DNA of 44,353 nt. Origin: CAYSGX01 sp964518215. Lineage in GTDB: Bacteria; Bacteroidota; Bacteroidia; Chitinophagales; CAIOSU01. A program made the translations under genes and the position numbers. Of this stretch, positions 7,452 to 15,941 are shown piece by piece (the first letter of the stretch is position 1; each line of letters opens with the position of its first letter). The stretch covers positions 1-44,353 of the forward strand of contig CAZFFP010000026.1 of NCBI GenBank assembly GCA_964518215.1, in the 5' to 3' direction. The notes below the pieces were generated by a model. It saw nothing but the letters and a program-made list of their open reading frames with translations, did not search any database and had not been told where the DNA came from.

Positions 7452-9584
7452 ATGCGTTATAAATTCTATTTACTAATACCGGTTATATCAACTATTCTGT
7501 TTGCTCACCATGTTTTCGCCCAACAAGCAGAGTGGGCTAAAAACTTTCCCGGAGCCGGGCTTAACGAAGGATATACAATTACGGCAGACCTTAACGGCAA
7601 TGTTTATACCGCTGGAAAATTTTTAGGAACCATTGATTTCGACCCGGGAGCAGCAACCTTTGCGCTTACTTCGGGAACAGCAATGGATGCTTTTATCTCT
7701 AAATTAGATGCCTCGGGAAATTTTGTTTGGGCAGTGCAGTTTGCGGGTAACGATGCTTCTTACATCAAAGACATTGCTATTGACTTAAATGGAGATATAA
7801 TTGTAACAGGATATTTTTCAGGAACGATGGATATAGATTTAGGCGCAGGCACCAACTTAATTACAGCCATAGGCGGCAAAGATGGCTTTATAGCAAAACT
7901 CAGCGATGCGGGCACATTAGCATGGATAAAACAAATTGGCGGCAATACCATTGCAAACAATGTAGAGCCTTTCAGAATGGCTTTAGATGCAGCAGGTAAT
8001 ATTCACGTTGCGGGTTCTTTTGAAGGAAGTAACGTAAACTTCAACCCCGATGGTATTCTTAATTTATCATCTAATGGCAGTGAAGATATATTTGTGCTGA
8101 AACTTACTAATGACGGAAATTTTACATGGGCTAAAAGAGCAGGCGGCACCCTTTCAGACATTGGCATAGGCATAGCGGTAGATAACAACAGCAATGTATT
8201 AGTTACCGGCTACTTTACAGGAACCGCCAATTTTAATCCTTCCGGAACTGCCAATTTAACTGCAATTAATCAGGAAGATGCTTACCTGCTGAAATTAGAT
8301 GCTACCGGAAACTTTCAGTGGGTAAAGCGATTTGGCGGCACGAATCTCGATGCGGGTTATGCCATTGTTTGCGACAATAACAACAATATTTATTTGCTTG
8401 GTGGGTTTTACGTAAATATCAACTTAAATCCTGACGGGTCACAAATTCAAACCTCTGCGGGTTTTGAAGATTGTTTTGTTGTAAAACTACAAGCCGATGG
8501 CACTTTTGTATGGGGCAATGTCATATCAGATGCCAATAATATCAGTTCAAATGGCATTGCTATGGATGAAAACAACAACTTTTACATAACGGGAAATTTT
8601 AACGGCTCGCCCGATTTCGACCCCAGTGCTAATACAAACATTGTAACTACTATTGGCGGCAATGATGTATATCTATCAAAGTATAATCAAGATGGATTGT
8701 TTCAATGGGTGTATCGTGCAGGAAGTTCTAATATAGAAAGAGCATGGGATGTGTTTTACAAAAGTGGTGCATTATACATTACAGGATATTTTGCAGGCAC
8801 TGCCAATTTTGATGTGGATGGCACCGGACTTTTCTTAACCGCTACCGGAAGCAGAGATATTTTTGTAGCCAAGATAAGAGAGTGTTTTCCAACAAGCAGC
8901 ACTGATACTCAAACCGCTTGTAACAACTACACCTGGATAGACGGCAACACCTACACTGCAAATAACAATACTGCTACGCATACACTACCTAATACTGCAG
9001 GATGCGACAGTATTGTAACTTTAAACCTGACCATCAACAACGCTACAAGTAGCACCGATATACAAAGTGCCTGCGAAAATTTTACATGGATGGATGGCAA
9101 TACTTATACTTCCGATAACAATATTGCTACTCATACACTAAGCAATGATGCCGGATGCGATAGCATTGTAACTTTAAACCTGACCATTAACCCTGAATAT
9201 CACACAGTTATTGATACTATTATTAATTCAGGCGAAAGTGTTGAGATTGGCGGCAATACTTATGACATGGACAGCACCTACATTATTACTTTAAATTCAC
9301 AGGCAGGATGCGACAGTGTTATTACACTCAATTTATCAATTATTACAGGCATATCCGGTATCAAAATGAATTCCGTGAGCGTATATCCTAATCCGGTTAA
9401 AAATCAACTTTCTATTGAAGGAGTATATTCAGAAGCAGTATTGTATGATATTAACGGGAAACAAATAATTCGATGGAAAGGCACAGAGAATGCTTTAAAC
9501 TTTCCCGAAATTCAAACAGGCGTATATTTTCTGTTCATTACCACTCATGACGGCAGGTTTGCGAAAAAGCTATTGAAAGAGTAG
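7452..9584 (+). CDS. T9SS-exported SBBP-repeat (beta-propeller) protein
   Basis: A 710-residue secreted protein. A signal peptide (to about FAQQ, residue 24) leads into some nine repeats of about 50 residues of the form 'DLNGNVYTAGKF.GT.DFDPG...FISKLDASGNFVWA', the SBBP beta-propeller repeat. Around residues 480-575 two near-identical 45-residue units (YTWIDGNTYT...AGCDSIVTLNLTI) follow, then a third divergent copy. The C-terminus (SVYPNPVKNQLSIEG ... YFLFITTHDGRFAKKLLKE) is a type A sorting domain, so the protein should cross the outer membrane by type IX secretion and be surface-bound or released. The propeller may bind sugars, metal ions or partner proteins; the substrate is unknown. It is a single gene, convergent with the ABC permease gene. 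A weak TATCTTTA box lies at 7429. Confidence 0.85.
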   Translation: MRYKFYLLIPVISTILFAHHVFAQQAEWAKNFPGAGLNEGYTITADLNGNVYTAGKFLGTIDFDPGAATFALTSGTAMDAFISKLDASGNFVWAVQFAGNDASYIKDIAIDLNGDIIVTGYFSGTMDIDLGAGTNLITAIGGKDGFIAKLSDAGTLAWIKQIGGNTIANNVEPFRMALDAAGNIHVAGSFEGSNVNFNPDGILNLSSNGSEDIFVLKLTNDGNFTWAKRAGGTLSDIGIGIAVDNNSNVLVTGYFTGTANFNPSGTANLTAINQEDAYLLKLDATGNFQWVKRFGGTNLDAGYAIVCDNNNNIYLLGGFYVNINLNPDGSQIQTSAGFEDCFVVKLQADGTFVWGNVISDANNISSNGIAMDENNNFYITGNFNGSPDFDPSANTNIVTTIGGNDVYLSKYNQDGLFQWVYRAGSSNIERAWDVFYKSGALYITGYFAGTANFDVDGTGLFLTATGSRDIFVAKIRECFPTSSTDTQTACNNYTWIDGNTYTANNNTATHTLPNTAGCDSIVTLNLTINNATSSTDIQSACENFTWMDGNTYTSDNNIATHTLSNDAGCDSIVTLNLTINPEYHTVIDTIINSGESVEIGGNTYDMDSTYIITLNSQAGCDSVITLNLSIITGISGIKMNSVSVYPNPVKNQLSIEGVYSEAVLYDINGKQIIRWKGTENALNFPEIQTGVYFLFITTHDGRFAKKLLKE

Positions 9585-9669
9585 CTTTTTTAAAAAGCGT
9601 TACAGAAAAGTTTCTGAGTTTATTGCCTCTATACTTATCAGGTGATAATTGAGGGTTGAAGATTAAACA

Positions 9670-10965
9670 TCATTGCTTCAACCTCGGGTCTAAAGCATCG
9701 TTTAATCCTTCGCCTAAAAGGTTGAAAACCGTAACAGTAAAGAAGATGGCAAAGCCGGGGAAAATAGCCAACCACCACGCGGGAGTATGTTCACGGGCAG
9801 AACTCAGCAACTTGCCCCAGGTAATCACTTCTGCCTGAACCCCAATTCCTAAAAACGACAAGGAAGATTCTACCAATATAGCGCCTGCCACACCAAAGGC
9901 AATGGCAATGAGCACCGAAGTGAGCGCATTGGGAATGGCGTGCCGGAAAATGATGCGTGTTTCGCTGAAACCTAAAGACTGAGCCGCTTCGATAAATTCG
10001 AGATTGCGCACGCGCAGCAATTCGGCACGAATATATTTGGCAATGCCCGTCCAGCCGGTAAGCCCGATAATCACCATGATGAGCATGATAGATGGTTTTT
10101 TCACAATGGCGGCAATACTCAGAATTAATAAAAGTGTAGGAATAGAAATAATGATTTCGATAATTCTCGAAATAATAATGTCCACCGGAATAGTGATTTT
10201 TTTACCCAAAACAGCAATGCGCTTGAACGGAATGACCAACAAATTCGGCACCGCCATTACCAAAACAAAAATGCCGAACGACAGCAATACTTCAACGGTA
10301 AATGCTCCGAACGATTCGGAAAGGGCATCGGACATCACGGCAGAGCGCACCTGAAAACCATAAAACCATCCGAAGAAAATGAACAGAATATTGGCAAACA
10401 ATCGCACCCGCGACATCTGCAATCGGTTGTCGCCAAAGTATCCGGCAACCGAACCGAGAAAAATTCCAATCAGCGTGGCAATTGCCATAGAAACCACGCC
10501 CACCAGCATAGCGATGCGCGTTCCATGAATCAAACCTGCCAATACATCGCGACCAATCTGGTCCGTGCCGAGGTGATGCCGCCAACGGGTGGATTTAACT
10601 TCCTGCTCATCGAACGGACCTTTGTAATCGCCATTGGTTAAATCAATAGTAGTAGCCGAATATGGTATGGGAGGATATACAGCAAAATCGAACTGAATAT
10701 TGTGCCAATCAACATTTTGAAATTCTTTGGGCCAAGCGCCCATACCCCAGTCCACCAGGTATTCGCGCACAATGGGGAAATAAGTGTTGCCTTCGTATTT
10801 GCAAACTATTGGTTTTTCGTTGGCTATGAAATCGGCAAACAAACCCACAAACACCACCATATACACTACTCGTAAAGACCATACTGCCAAACGGTTCTTT
10901 CTGAACTGTCTGCCTACGATGCTCCAGTAGCTTTGGTCGTTGTTGTTGGTTTTTTGTTTTGACAC
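9670..10965 (-). CDS. Peptide/nickel-type ABC transporter permease (OppC/DppC-like), enlarged
   Basis: Inner-membrane permease of a substrate-binding-dependent importer, 431 residues against about 300 for normal OppC. An N-terminal helix is followed by a periplasmic stretch (residues about 50-140) ending RWRHHLGTDQIGRDVLAGLIHGTRIA, the standard OppC block. The EAA loop that contacts the ATPase is clear (EAAQSLGFSETRIIFRHAIPNA), and the end GEGLNDALDPRLK is typical. An extra segment of about 85 residues with two hydrophobic helices sits between GYFGDN and the RIIEIIISIPTLL block, where ordinary OppC has almost nothing. It lies 375 bases downstream of oppB, an unusually long gap filled with repeats. 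No ATPase gene is in the window. Confidence 0.88.
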   Translation of the reverse strand: MSKQKTNNNDQSYWSIVGRQFRKNRLAVWSLRVVYMVVFVGLFADFIANEKPIVCKYEGNTYFPIVREYLVDWGMGAWPKEFQNVDWHNIQFDFAVYPPIPYSATTIDLTNGDYKGPFDEQEVKSTRWRHHLGTDQIGRDVLAGLIHGTRIAMLVGVVSMAIATLIGIFLGSVAGYFGDNRLQMSRVRLFANILFIFFGWFYGFQVRSAVMSDALSESFGAFTVEVLLSFGIFVLVMAVPNLLVIPFKRIAVLGKKITIPVDIIISRIIEIIISIPTLLLILSIAAIVKKPSIMLIMVIIGLTGWTGIAKYIRAELLRVRNLEFIEAAQSLGFSETRIIFRHAIPNALTSVLIAIAFGVAGAILVESSLSFLGIGVQAEVITWGKLLSSAREHTPAWWLAIFPGFAIFFTVTVFNLLGEGLNDALDPRLKQ

Positions 10966-11057
10966 TTTGTTTTGTTTTGGATATGCGATTATGCGATATT
11001 GAATCCCTACTCAAGGCAGTAGGGACGATATACGACTATGTTTTAATCAATGCTTTT

Positions 11058-11083
11058 GTCATTCTGAACGAAGTGAAGAATCT
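11058..11083. repeat. Dispersed-type GTCATTCTGAACG element
   Basis: Reads GTCATTCTGAACG then AAGTGAAGAATCT, with ATTCT and AGAAT arms facing each other. I recognise this wording from intergenic regions of many Bacteroidota and related genomes, but only one copy is in this window. Confidence 0.4.
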
Positions 11084-11114
11084 ATGCTTGATTTTTTCAC
11101 CTCATTTCTCTTTA

Positions 11115-11135
11115 CCCGTCAGCTAAAGCAGACGG
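11115..11135. repeat. Dispersed CCGTCAGC element, copy 2
   Basis: Twenty of 21 bases match 6761-6781. The arms CCGTC (11116-11120) and GACGG (11131-11135) can form a small hairpin. Confidence 0.6.
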
Positions 11136-11160
11136 CAATCTAATTTCTAACTTCTCATCA

Positions 11161-11231
11161 TCCCCCTGCCTTTATCCCTACTCAACGCTTTAGGGAACTT
11201 CGCTCTCCCACATATCTACCCGCAAGGGGGA
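11161..11231. repeat. CCCCCT/AGGGGG inverted-repeat element, copy 1
   Basis: TCCCCCT (11161-11167) faces AGGGGGA (11225-11231), the latter inside CCCGCAAGGGGGACT followed by a T run. The same arms and the same CCCGCAAGGGGGACT edge occur at 32830-32898 between batA and batB. The interior differs between copies, so the arms are the conserved part. The T run after the right arm would suit a terminator on the plus strand, but no plus-strand gene precedes it. Confidence 0.55.
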
Positions 11232-11340
11232 CTTTTTTATTCACCCCATTCAACATATTTAAGACAAATCTCAACACTTCAAAATTTCAACATCTCTTTC
11301 TGTCGCCTATCGAACATCGAATAGTCGAACATCGCATCTA

Positions 11341-12870
11341 CTATCCTTGCTTCTTCGTAAACGAAATTCTCGGGTCAACCAAAGCATAAAGCACATCTGC
11401 TAAAAGATTGCCCAGCATGGTAAGTATTGCCGAAAACATCAGTATGGTGAAAAGCACCGGAAAATTTCTTGCTACTACCGATTCATAACTCACCCTGCCC
11501 ATACCCGGAATGGTGAAAATGTATTCTATAATTACCGAGCCGCTGATCATTGCCGGTAAAAATCCTGCAAACATGGTGATAATAGGAATCAGCGAATTAC
11601 GAAAAGCGTGTTTCCAATAAACCGTTTGCGGATTCAGTCCTTTGGCGAATGCCGTGCGGATGTAATCCTGACGCAACACCGTGAGCATACCTCCGCGCAT
11701 CTGACGCGAAATGTATGCAAACGAACCATACACAATACAAAAAACAGGAAGTATAAAATGATAACCGCGGTCAATGGCTTGCTCAAAGAAACCATATTCC
11801 TCACCTACTTTTCCAACGCCATGCGTGGGAAACAAATCTGCCCAATCGGCATAATAATCGCTGGTGAAAAAAGTAATGAGCATGGTGGCTATCCAGAACG
11901 AAGGCAGTGAATACAAAATGAAATTTACGGTGCTGACAAAACGCTCATAAGTGGTGTCCTTATGCACCGAAAGCGAAACTCCCATAGGAATAGATACCGC
12001 ATAAATAATAACGAAAGCAATAATATTCAGCAACAAAGTCCATTTCAGCGCATCGCCCAAAATAGAATCAACGGGGCGGTTGTCGAGATAAGAGTTGCCG
12101 AAATCGCCACGGAAAAAACCGCGCGAAGTTTTGTTGGGGTCGGTGCTTTCGCCCCACCACGGCACATCGCCAAACAACCAGCGGTGATACTGATTGCCCG
12201 TACCATACCAATGAAAGGTGGGGATATATTTCGCTGCGGTATTGGTTTCTGAAGTCATGGCATGGTATGCGTCTTTCACATTCTGATACGAAGGCATTAC
12301 AATTGCCAGACTATTATAAGGTTGACCGTTTTCATCTTCAAGTGTCTGATTCAGTTGTGTTTCAATTTCGCCTAACAAACGCGACACATCAATATCGTCA
12401 TACGAACGATACAACGCATTGCACGATTCTCTGATGATGCGCGAGCGGTTGAAACGATTCGGGTCAATGGTATCTGGAGACAAATCGAGCAGTGAAAATT
12501 CCAGCGCTTTCAGCGAATGATAGTAATCGCTGATTTGCTGCCAGTTGCCATACATGTCAACCAAGCGTTCGAGATTTTCGCGCTCAAATTTTCTGTAAAT
12601 TTTATACAGCGTATCGGGATATGCGCTCGAATTAATGCTAAAATAAAATGCCGGAAGATTTCTTCCCAACTTTTCATTCAACTCCATATAGGCACGCTCG
12701 CCTGCGAGTTTCTCAGCGCTTTGTCCGCTCCCCGAAGCTTGCATACCACCCGCGAGTCTCAATTCCACCGGATCGCCCGGAGCCATTTGGCTCAACACAA
12801 ACGTGAGCAGCGAAATCACCAAAAAGGTTGGTATGAAGTAGAGAAATCTTTTAACAAGGTAAATAAACAT
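11341..12870 (-). CDS. Peptide/nickel-type ABC transporter permease (OppB/DppB-like), with large periplasmic insertion
   Basis: Inner-membrane permease of 509 residues, against about 310-340 for ordinary OppB. The N-terminus (YLVKRFLYFIPTFLVISLLTF ... MAPGDP) and the C-terminal half (RGDFGNSYLDNRPV, five more helices, EAA loop FAKGLNPQTVYWKHAFRNSLIP, IEYIFTIPGMG, ALVDPRI) are normal. Between about residues 75 and 240 lies an extra, mostly polar domain with no membrane helix, which by topology is periplasmic and could contact the binding lipoprotein. It starts 41 bases after the binding-protein gene, so the two form an operon. Together with the enlarged OppC this suggests a Bacteroidota-specific form of the importer. 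Substrate (peptide, nickel or other) is unknown. Confidence 0.9.
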   Translation of the reverse strand: MFIYLVKRFLYFIPTFLVISLLTFVLSQMAPGDPVELRLAGGMQASGSGQSAEKLAGERAYMELNEKLGRNLPAFYFSINSSAYPDTLYKIYRKFERENLERLVDMYGNWQQISDYYHSLKALEFSLLDLSPDTIDPNRFNRSRIIRESCNALYRSYDDIDVSRLLGEIETQLNQTLEDENGQPYNSLAIVMPSYQNVKDAYHAMTSETNTAAKYIPTFHWYGTGNQYHRWLFGDVPWWGESTDPNKTSRGFFRGDFGNSYLDNRPVDSILGDALKWTLLLNIIAFVIIYAVSIPMGVSLSVHKDTTYERFVSTVNFILYSLPSFWIATMLITFFTSDYYADWADLFPTHGVGKVGEEYGFFEQAIDRGYHFILPVFCIVYGSFAYISRQMRGGMLTVLRQDYIRTAFAKGLNPQTVYWKHAFRNSLIPIITMFAGFLPAMISGSVIIEYIFTIPGMGRVSYESVVARNFPVLFTILMFSAILTMLGNLLADVLYALVDPRISFTKKQG

Positions 12871-12911
12871 GCCCTTAGCGGTGGTTTATATTTTCTTCGG
12901 AAAATTAAATT

Positions 12912-14705
12912 TTACAAACCAAAATCAGGGTCTAACTGAAATTCTCTGGCAAGATATCCGGGGCGGCACACCCGTGCTTTGCCGTTGGTGAAGCGCTTAT
13001 GTATGGCTACTTTATTCAAAGGAATATACAGGAACACATAAGGCTGCGCATCGTAAACTAATTGCTGAAATTCTTTAAACAATTCGTTGCGTTTGTTTTC
13101 ATCCAACTCATAACGAAGTTTGTCAATTACATCATCGCTGCGCTGGTCGCCAAAGCCTACATAATTGCTGCCGCCATCATAAGAGGTGGTATGCCAAATT
13201 TGTTTAGGGTCATCGCTGAGCGGGTGCGAACTCCAAGAGCCGAGATACATTTCAAAATTGTGTGTTTTTATTTCATCGAGAAACACCGTCCATTCTTTCG
13301 AAGTAATGCTGATTTCAATACCTGCTTTCTTTGCATTTTCCTGATACAATACCAAAATTCTTTCGGCAATATCATTACCCGAAGGCAATTTGATGTTTAA
13401 GGAAAGTTTTTCTTTTCTTCCGTTAATCATCATATCGCGCACACCATCGCCATCGGTGTCTTTCCATCCGGCTTCATCTAATAATTTATTGGCTGCGGCA
13501 ATATCGAAAGGAATCAGCGCCAAATCTTTGTTGTAGTAAGGACGCTCAGGGCTGGTAGGTCCGGGAGTTCTTTCGGCAAGGTTGTAAAGAATTTTTTCAA
13601 TCACTTGTTCATAATTAAACAAATGAGCCATTGCTTTACGGGTTCTCACATCGGTAAGTTTAGGATTCCGCATGTTCAATCCTAAATAAGAATACACCAA
13701 TTGAGTAGGTTTATCGAGTGTATATTTCGAAGTCATTTTAGGGTCTTCCACCATTTCCAAAAAATCTTTCGATTTAATGGTAGTGCTCACATCTAAGTTT
13801 TCACCCTTCAATGCTGAAAGCGCGGAAGAAGGGTCATTGATGATTTCGAAAATGAGCTTATCGGGCAACGCGGCAAATTCGGGATTTTCATCGGCAAATT
13901 TGGCCCCCCAGTAGTTTTCTTTTTTCTTCAGAATAATACGTTGTCCGGTAATCCATCTTTCGAGCGCGTAAGGTCCGGCACCGTTCACGCCTTCAGGTTC
14001 GCGTGCATATTTTTCAGAATTAAACCTTTCGGCAAAACGAATGATGTCGGCATTGCCTTTGAGTTGTTGTGCCTGCTTAGGGTCGGAAAGCTGCGCATAA
14101 CTGAACTTGCGCATGATTTTTTCGGGGTCGTAATGATATTCGGCAATAGGCGTAATGGCGCTCCATATTTCGCTTTGGAAATATTGGTCTTTGCATATAA
14201 AAGTTACTTTGCGGTTGTTGTCGTCATAAGTTTTTACATCTACAATAAAATCGTAGTAGCCGCGGAGATGTTCGCAATCCACTTTGGGGTTTTTAATCAC
14301 TTTCAGCGTAAATAAAATATCGTCAACGGTAATGGGCGTGCCATTGTCCCACTGTGCTTCTTCGCGCAATTCGTAAGTGATATTCATGCCGCCTTTATTA
14401 GTACCTTCAGTGATTTCTACAATTTCGGGACGGGCTTTGGCAAGTCCGGGCAAAATGGTAAAAGGCGCGTCTAACAAATTGTTGAGCAGGCTTTGATAAA
14501 TATTGCTCTGCACTTCTGTAGCAATGGCGCTGGTAGAGGTAATGATATTGAGTTTATCGGGGTCGGCAGAGAGTAGTATCACCACTTCATTTTTTCCGGC
14601 ACGTTTGCTTTTTACTTTTCCGTCTTCAGTTTTATTACCACCACCGCAAGCGGCTAATAAAATAGTGATGTACAACAGTCCCAGAATATTTTTTGCTACT
14701 GACAT
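12912..14705 (-). CDS. Substrate-binding lipoprotein of peptide/nickel ABC importer (SBP family 5)
   Basis: A 597-residue extracytoplasmic solute-binding protein of family 5 (OppA/DppA/NikA). The ATG at 14705 gives a lipoprotein signal (NILGLLYITILLAACGGG, lipobox LAAC), so it is anchored to a membrane by its cysteine. Family marks include YELREEAQWDNGTPITVDDILFTLKV, GAGPYALERWITGQRIILKKKENYWG and the late WSSHPLSDDPKQIWHT...NYVGFGDQRSDDVIDKLRYE. A start at 14804 would add a non-signal N-terminus and is rejected. It is the first gene of the transporter cluster, with a candidate TATATTTG promoter box upstream, and is divergent from meaB. Peptides are the most common substrate in this family, but specificity cannot be read from the sequence. 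Confidence 0.92.
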   Translation of the reverse strand: MSVAKNILGLLYITILLAACGGGNKTEDGKVKSKRAGKNEVVILLSADPDKLNIITSTSAIATEVQSNIYQSLLNNLLDAPFTILPGLAKARPEIVEITEGTNKGGMNITYELREEAQWDNGTPITVDDILFTLKVIKNPKVDCEHLRGYYDFIVDVKTYDDNNRKVTFICKDQYFQSEIWSAITPIAEYHYDPEKIMRKFSYAQLSDPKQAQQLKGNADIIRFAERFNSEKYAREPEGVNGAGPYALERWITGQRIILKKKENYWGAKFADENPEFAALPDKLIFEIINDPSSALSALKGENLDVSTTIKSKDFLEMVEDPKMTSKYTLDKPTQLVYSYLGLNMRNPKLTDVRTRKAMAHLFNYEQVIEKILYNLAERTPGPTSPERPYYNKDLALIPFDIAAANKLLDEAGWKDTDGDGVRDMMINGRKEKLSLNIKLPSGNDIAERILVLYQENAKKAGIEISITSKEWTVFLDEIKTHNFEMYLGSWSSHPLSDDPKQIWHTTSYDGGSNYVGFGDQRSDDVIDKLRYELDENKRNELFKEFQQLVYDAQPYVFLYIPLNKVAIHKRFTNGKARVCRPGYLAREFQLDPDFGL

Positions 14706-14742
14706 ATTATGATGTTTTTCGGGTGAAATTGCTAAGGTTTGG

Positions 14743-14750
14743 CAAATATA
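14743..14750 (-). promoter_or_regulatory. Candidate -7 box for the ABC importer operon (TATATTTG on minus strand)
   Basis: The plus strand reads CAAATATA, so the minus strand reads TATATTTG, an exact TAnnTTTG match 38 bases upstream of the lipoprotein ATG. No clear -33 TTG is visible at the usual spacing. Confidence 0.45.
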
Positions 14751-14891
14751 AGGTAAGAAATGAAAAGGTAGGCTTGAGAAAGTTGAGGCGAAAATCATGC
14801 ACATTTATAACAATATTTTCATGTATGCTGATTCATTCTGTGAGAATATCTATTTTCGACAAACTAAATAAGCCCATGAAGATTAACAAGC

Positions 14892-15869
14892 ATGATGGAT
14901 ACTGATGTAAAATCTCTTTGTCGAAAAATATTAATGGGCGATAGCGTTGCACTTGGCAAAGCCATTACTCTTGTTGAAAGCTCATTGCCAGAACATAACA
15001 TACAATCGCAGCAAATTATTTCTGAATTGTTGCCGAACACGGGCAACTCTATAAGAATTGGAATTACCGGTGTGCCGGGTGTGGGCAAAAGCACATTTAT
15101 AGATGTGTTTGGAGTGTATTTGTGTGAAAAAGGAAAAAAGGTTGCTGTGTTGGCAGTGGACCCGAGCAGCAATACCAGCAAAGGAAGTATTCTGGGCGAT
15201 AAAACCAGAATGGAACATTTATCGGTGCATCCCAATGCGTTTATTCGCCCCTCCCCTTCGGGCAATGCTTTAGGCGGTGTAACAAGGGCTACCAGAGAAG
15301 TTGTTTTACTGTGCGAAGCAGCAGGATTTGATATTGTGCTGATTGAAACAGTGGGTGTAGGACAATCAGAAACCGCAGTAAAAAACATGACCGATTTTTT
15401 TCTGTTACTGATGTTGGCAGGTGCGGGGGATGAATTGCAGGGGATGAAGCGAGGCATTATGGAAATGGCTGATTTAATGCTTATCAACAAGGCAGATGGA
15501 GATAATATTGAAAAAGCGCAACAAGCAGCCAAACAATACCGCATGGCGCTACACCTTTTTCCTCCAAACGAAAACGAATGGACTCCTAAAGTTGATGTAT
15601 GCTCTGCTATAGCTAAAACAGGCATGGAGCAATGCTGGAATATTATCTGCGAATTTGAACAATTGCAAAAACAAAACGGATATTTTTTAAAAACCCGTCA
15701 GCAACAACAAATCATTGCGTTCAGAGAAATGTTGCAACATCAATTGATTCAAAAAATACTTTCCGAAAAAAATATTCGGCAAATCATCAACAAATTTGAA
15801 ACAGACATAGCATCGAATAAAATTCATGTTTTCAAAGCGGTGCAGGAAGTACTGAACAAAATCGGTTAA
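14892..15869 (+). CDS. meaB: MeaB/ArgK-type G-protein chaperone of methylmalonyl-CoA mutase
   Basis: A 325-residue GTPase of the G3E/SIMIBI class that protects and reloads adenosylcobalamin-dependent methylmalonyl-CoA mutase. Walker A GVPGVGKST is at residues 60-68. It is followed by AVDPSSNTSKGSILGDKTRM (switch region), IETVGVGQSE (Walker B/switch II) and LINKADGDN (the NKxD base-recognition motif). The length and the helical arms at both ends match MeaB. Two ATG codons in a row open the frame (14892 and 14895). Methylmalonyl-CoA mutase genes are not adjacent, so the partner must be elsewhere. It is divergent from the ABC lipoprotein gene across a 186-base spacer. The old name 'arginine/ornithine transport kinase ArgK' is not supported by family knowledge. 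Confidence 0.93.
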   Translation: MMDTDVKSLCRKILMGDSVALGKAITLVESSLPEHNIQSQQIISELLPNTGNSIRIGITGVPGVGKSTFIDVFGVYLCEKGKKVAVLAVDPSSNTSKGSILGDKTRMEHLSVHPNAFIRPSPSGNALGGVTRATREVVLLCEAAGFDIVLIETVGVGQSETAVKNMTDFFLLLMLAGAGDELQGMKRGIMEMADLMLINKADGDNIEKAQQAAKQYRMALHLFPPNENEWTPKVDVCSAIAKTGMEQCWNIICEFEQLQKQNGYFLKTRQQQQIIAFREMLQHQLIQKILSEKNIRQIINKFETDIASNKIHVFKAVQEVLNKIG

Positions 15870-15941
15870 CTTATTCAATATTTATTATTAGATTTTCTTT
15901 GTTGTTTTTCATAGTTATAAGGCAAGTTAAAACAAGAGATT

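Larger units (their letters stand above)
10966..11340. other. Repeat-rich spacer inside the ABC transporter cluster
   Basis: This 375-base gap between the two permease genes holds no convincing gene. It contains four recognisable repeats: a 26-base element at 11058-11083, the CCGTCAGC element at 11115-11135, a CCCCCT/AGGGGG inverted repeat at 11161-11231 and a short TCGAA-type repeat at 11308-11340. It probably separates two transcripts or carries termination and processing sites. Confidence 0.6.

Noticed and set aside
9584..9598. GCTTTTTTAAAAAGC palindrome as terminator of the SBBP-repeat gene
   Set aside because: It is an AT-rich palindrome overlapping the stop region without a GC stem or separate T run; too weak to call.
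14864..15625. 253-residue frame on the minus strand
   Set aside because: Antisense to meaB; serine- and proline-rich translation without motifs.
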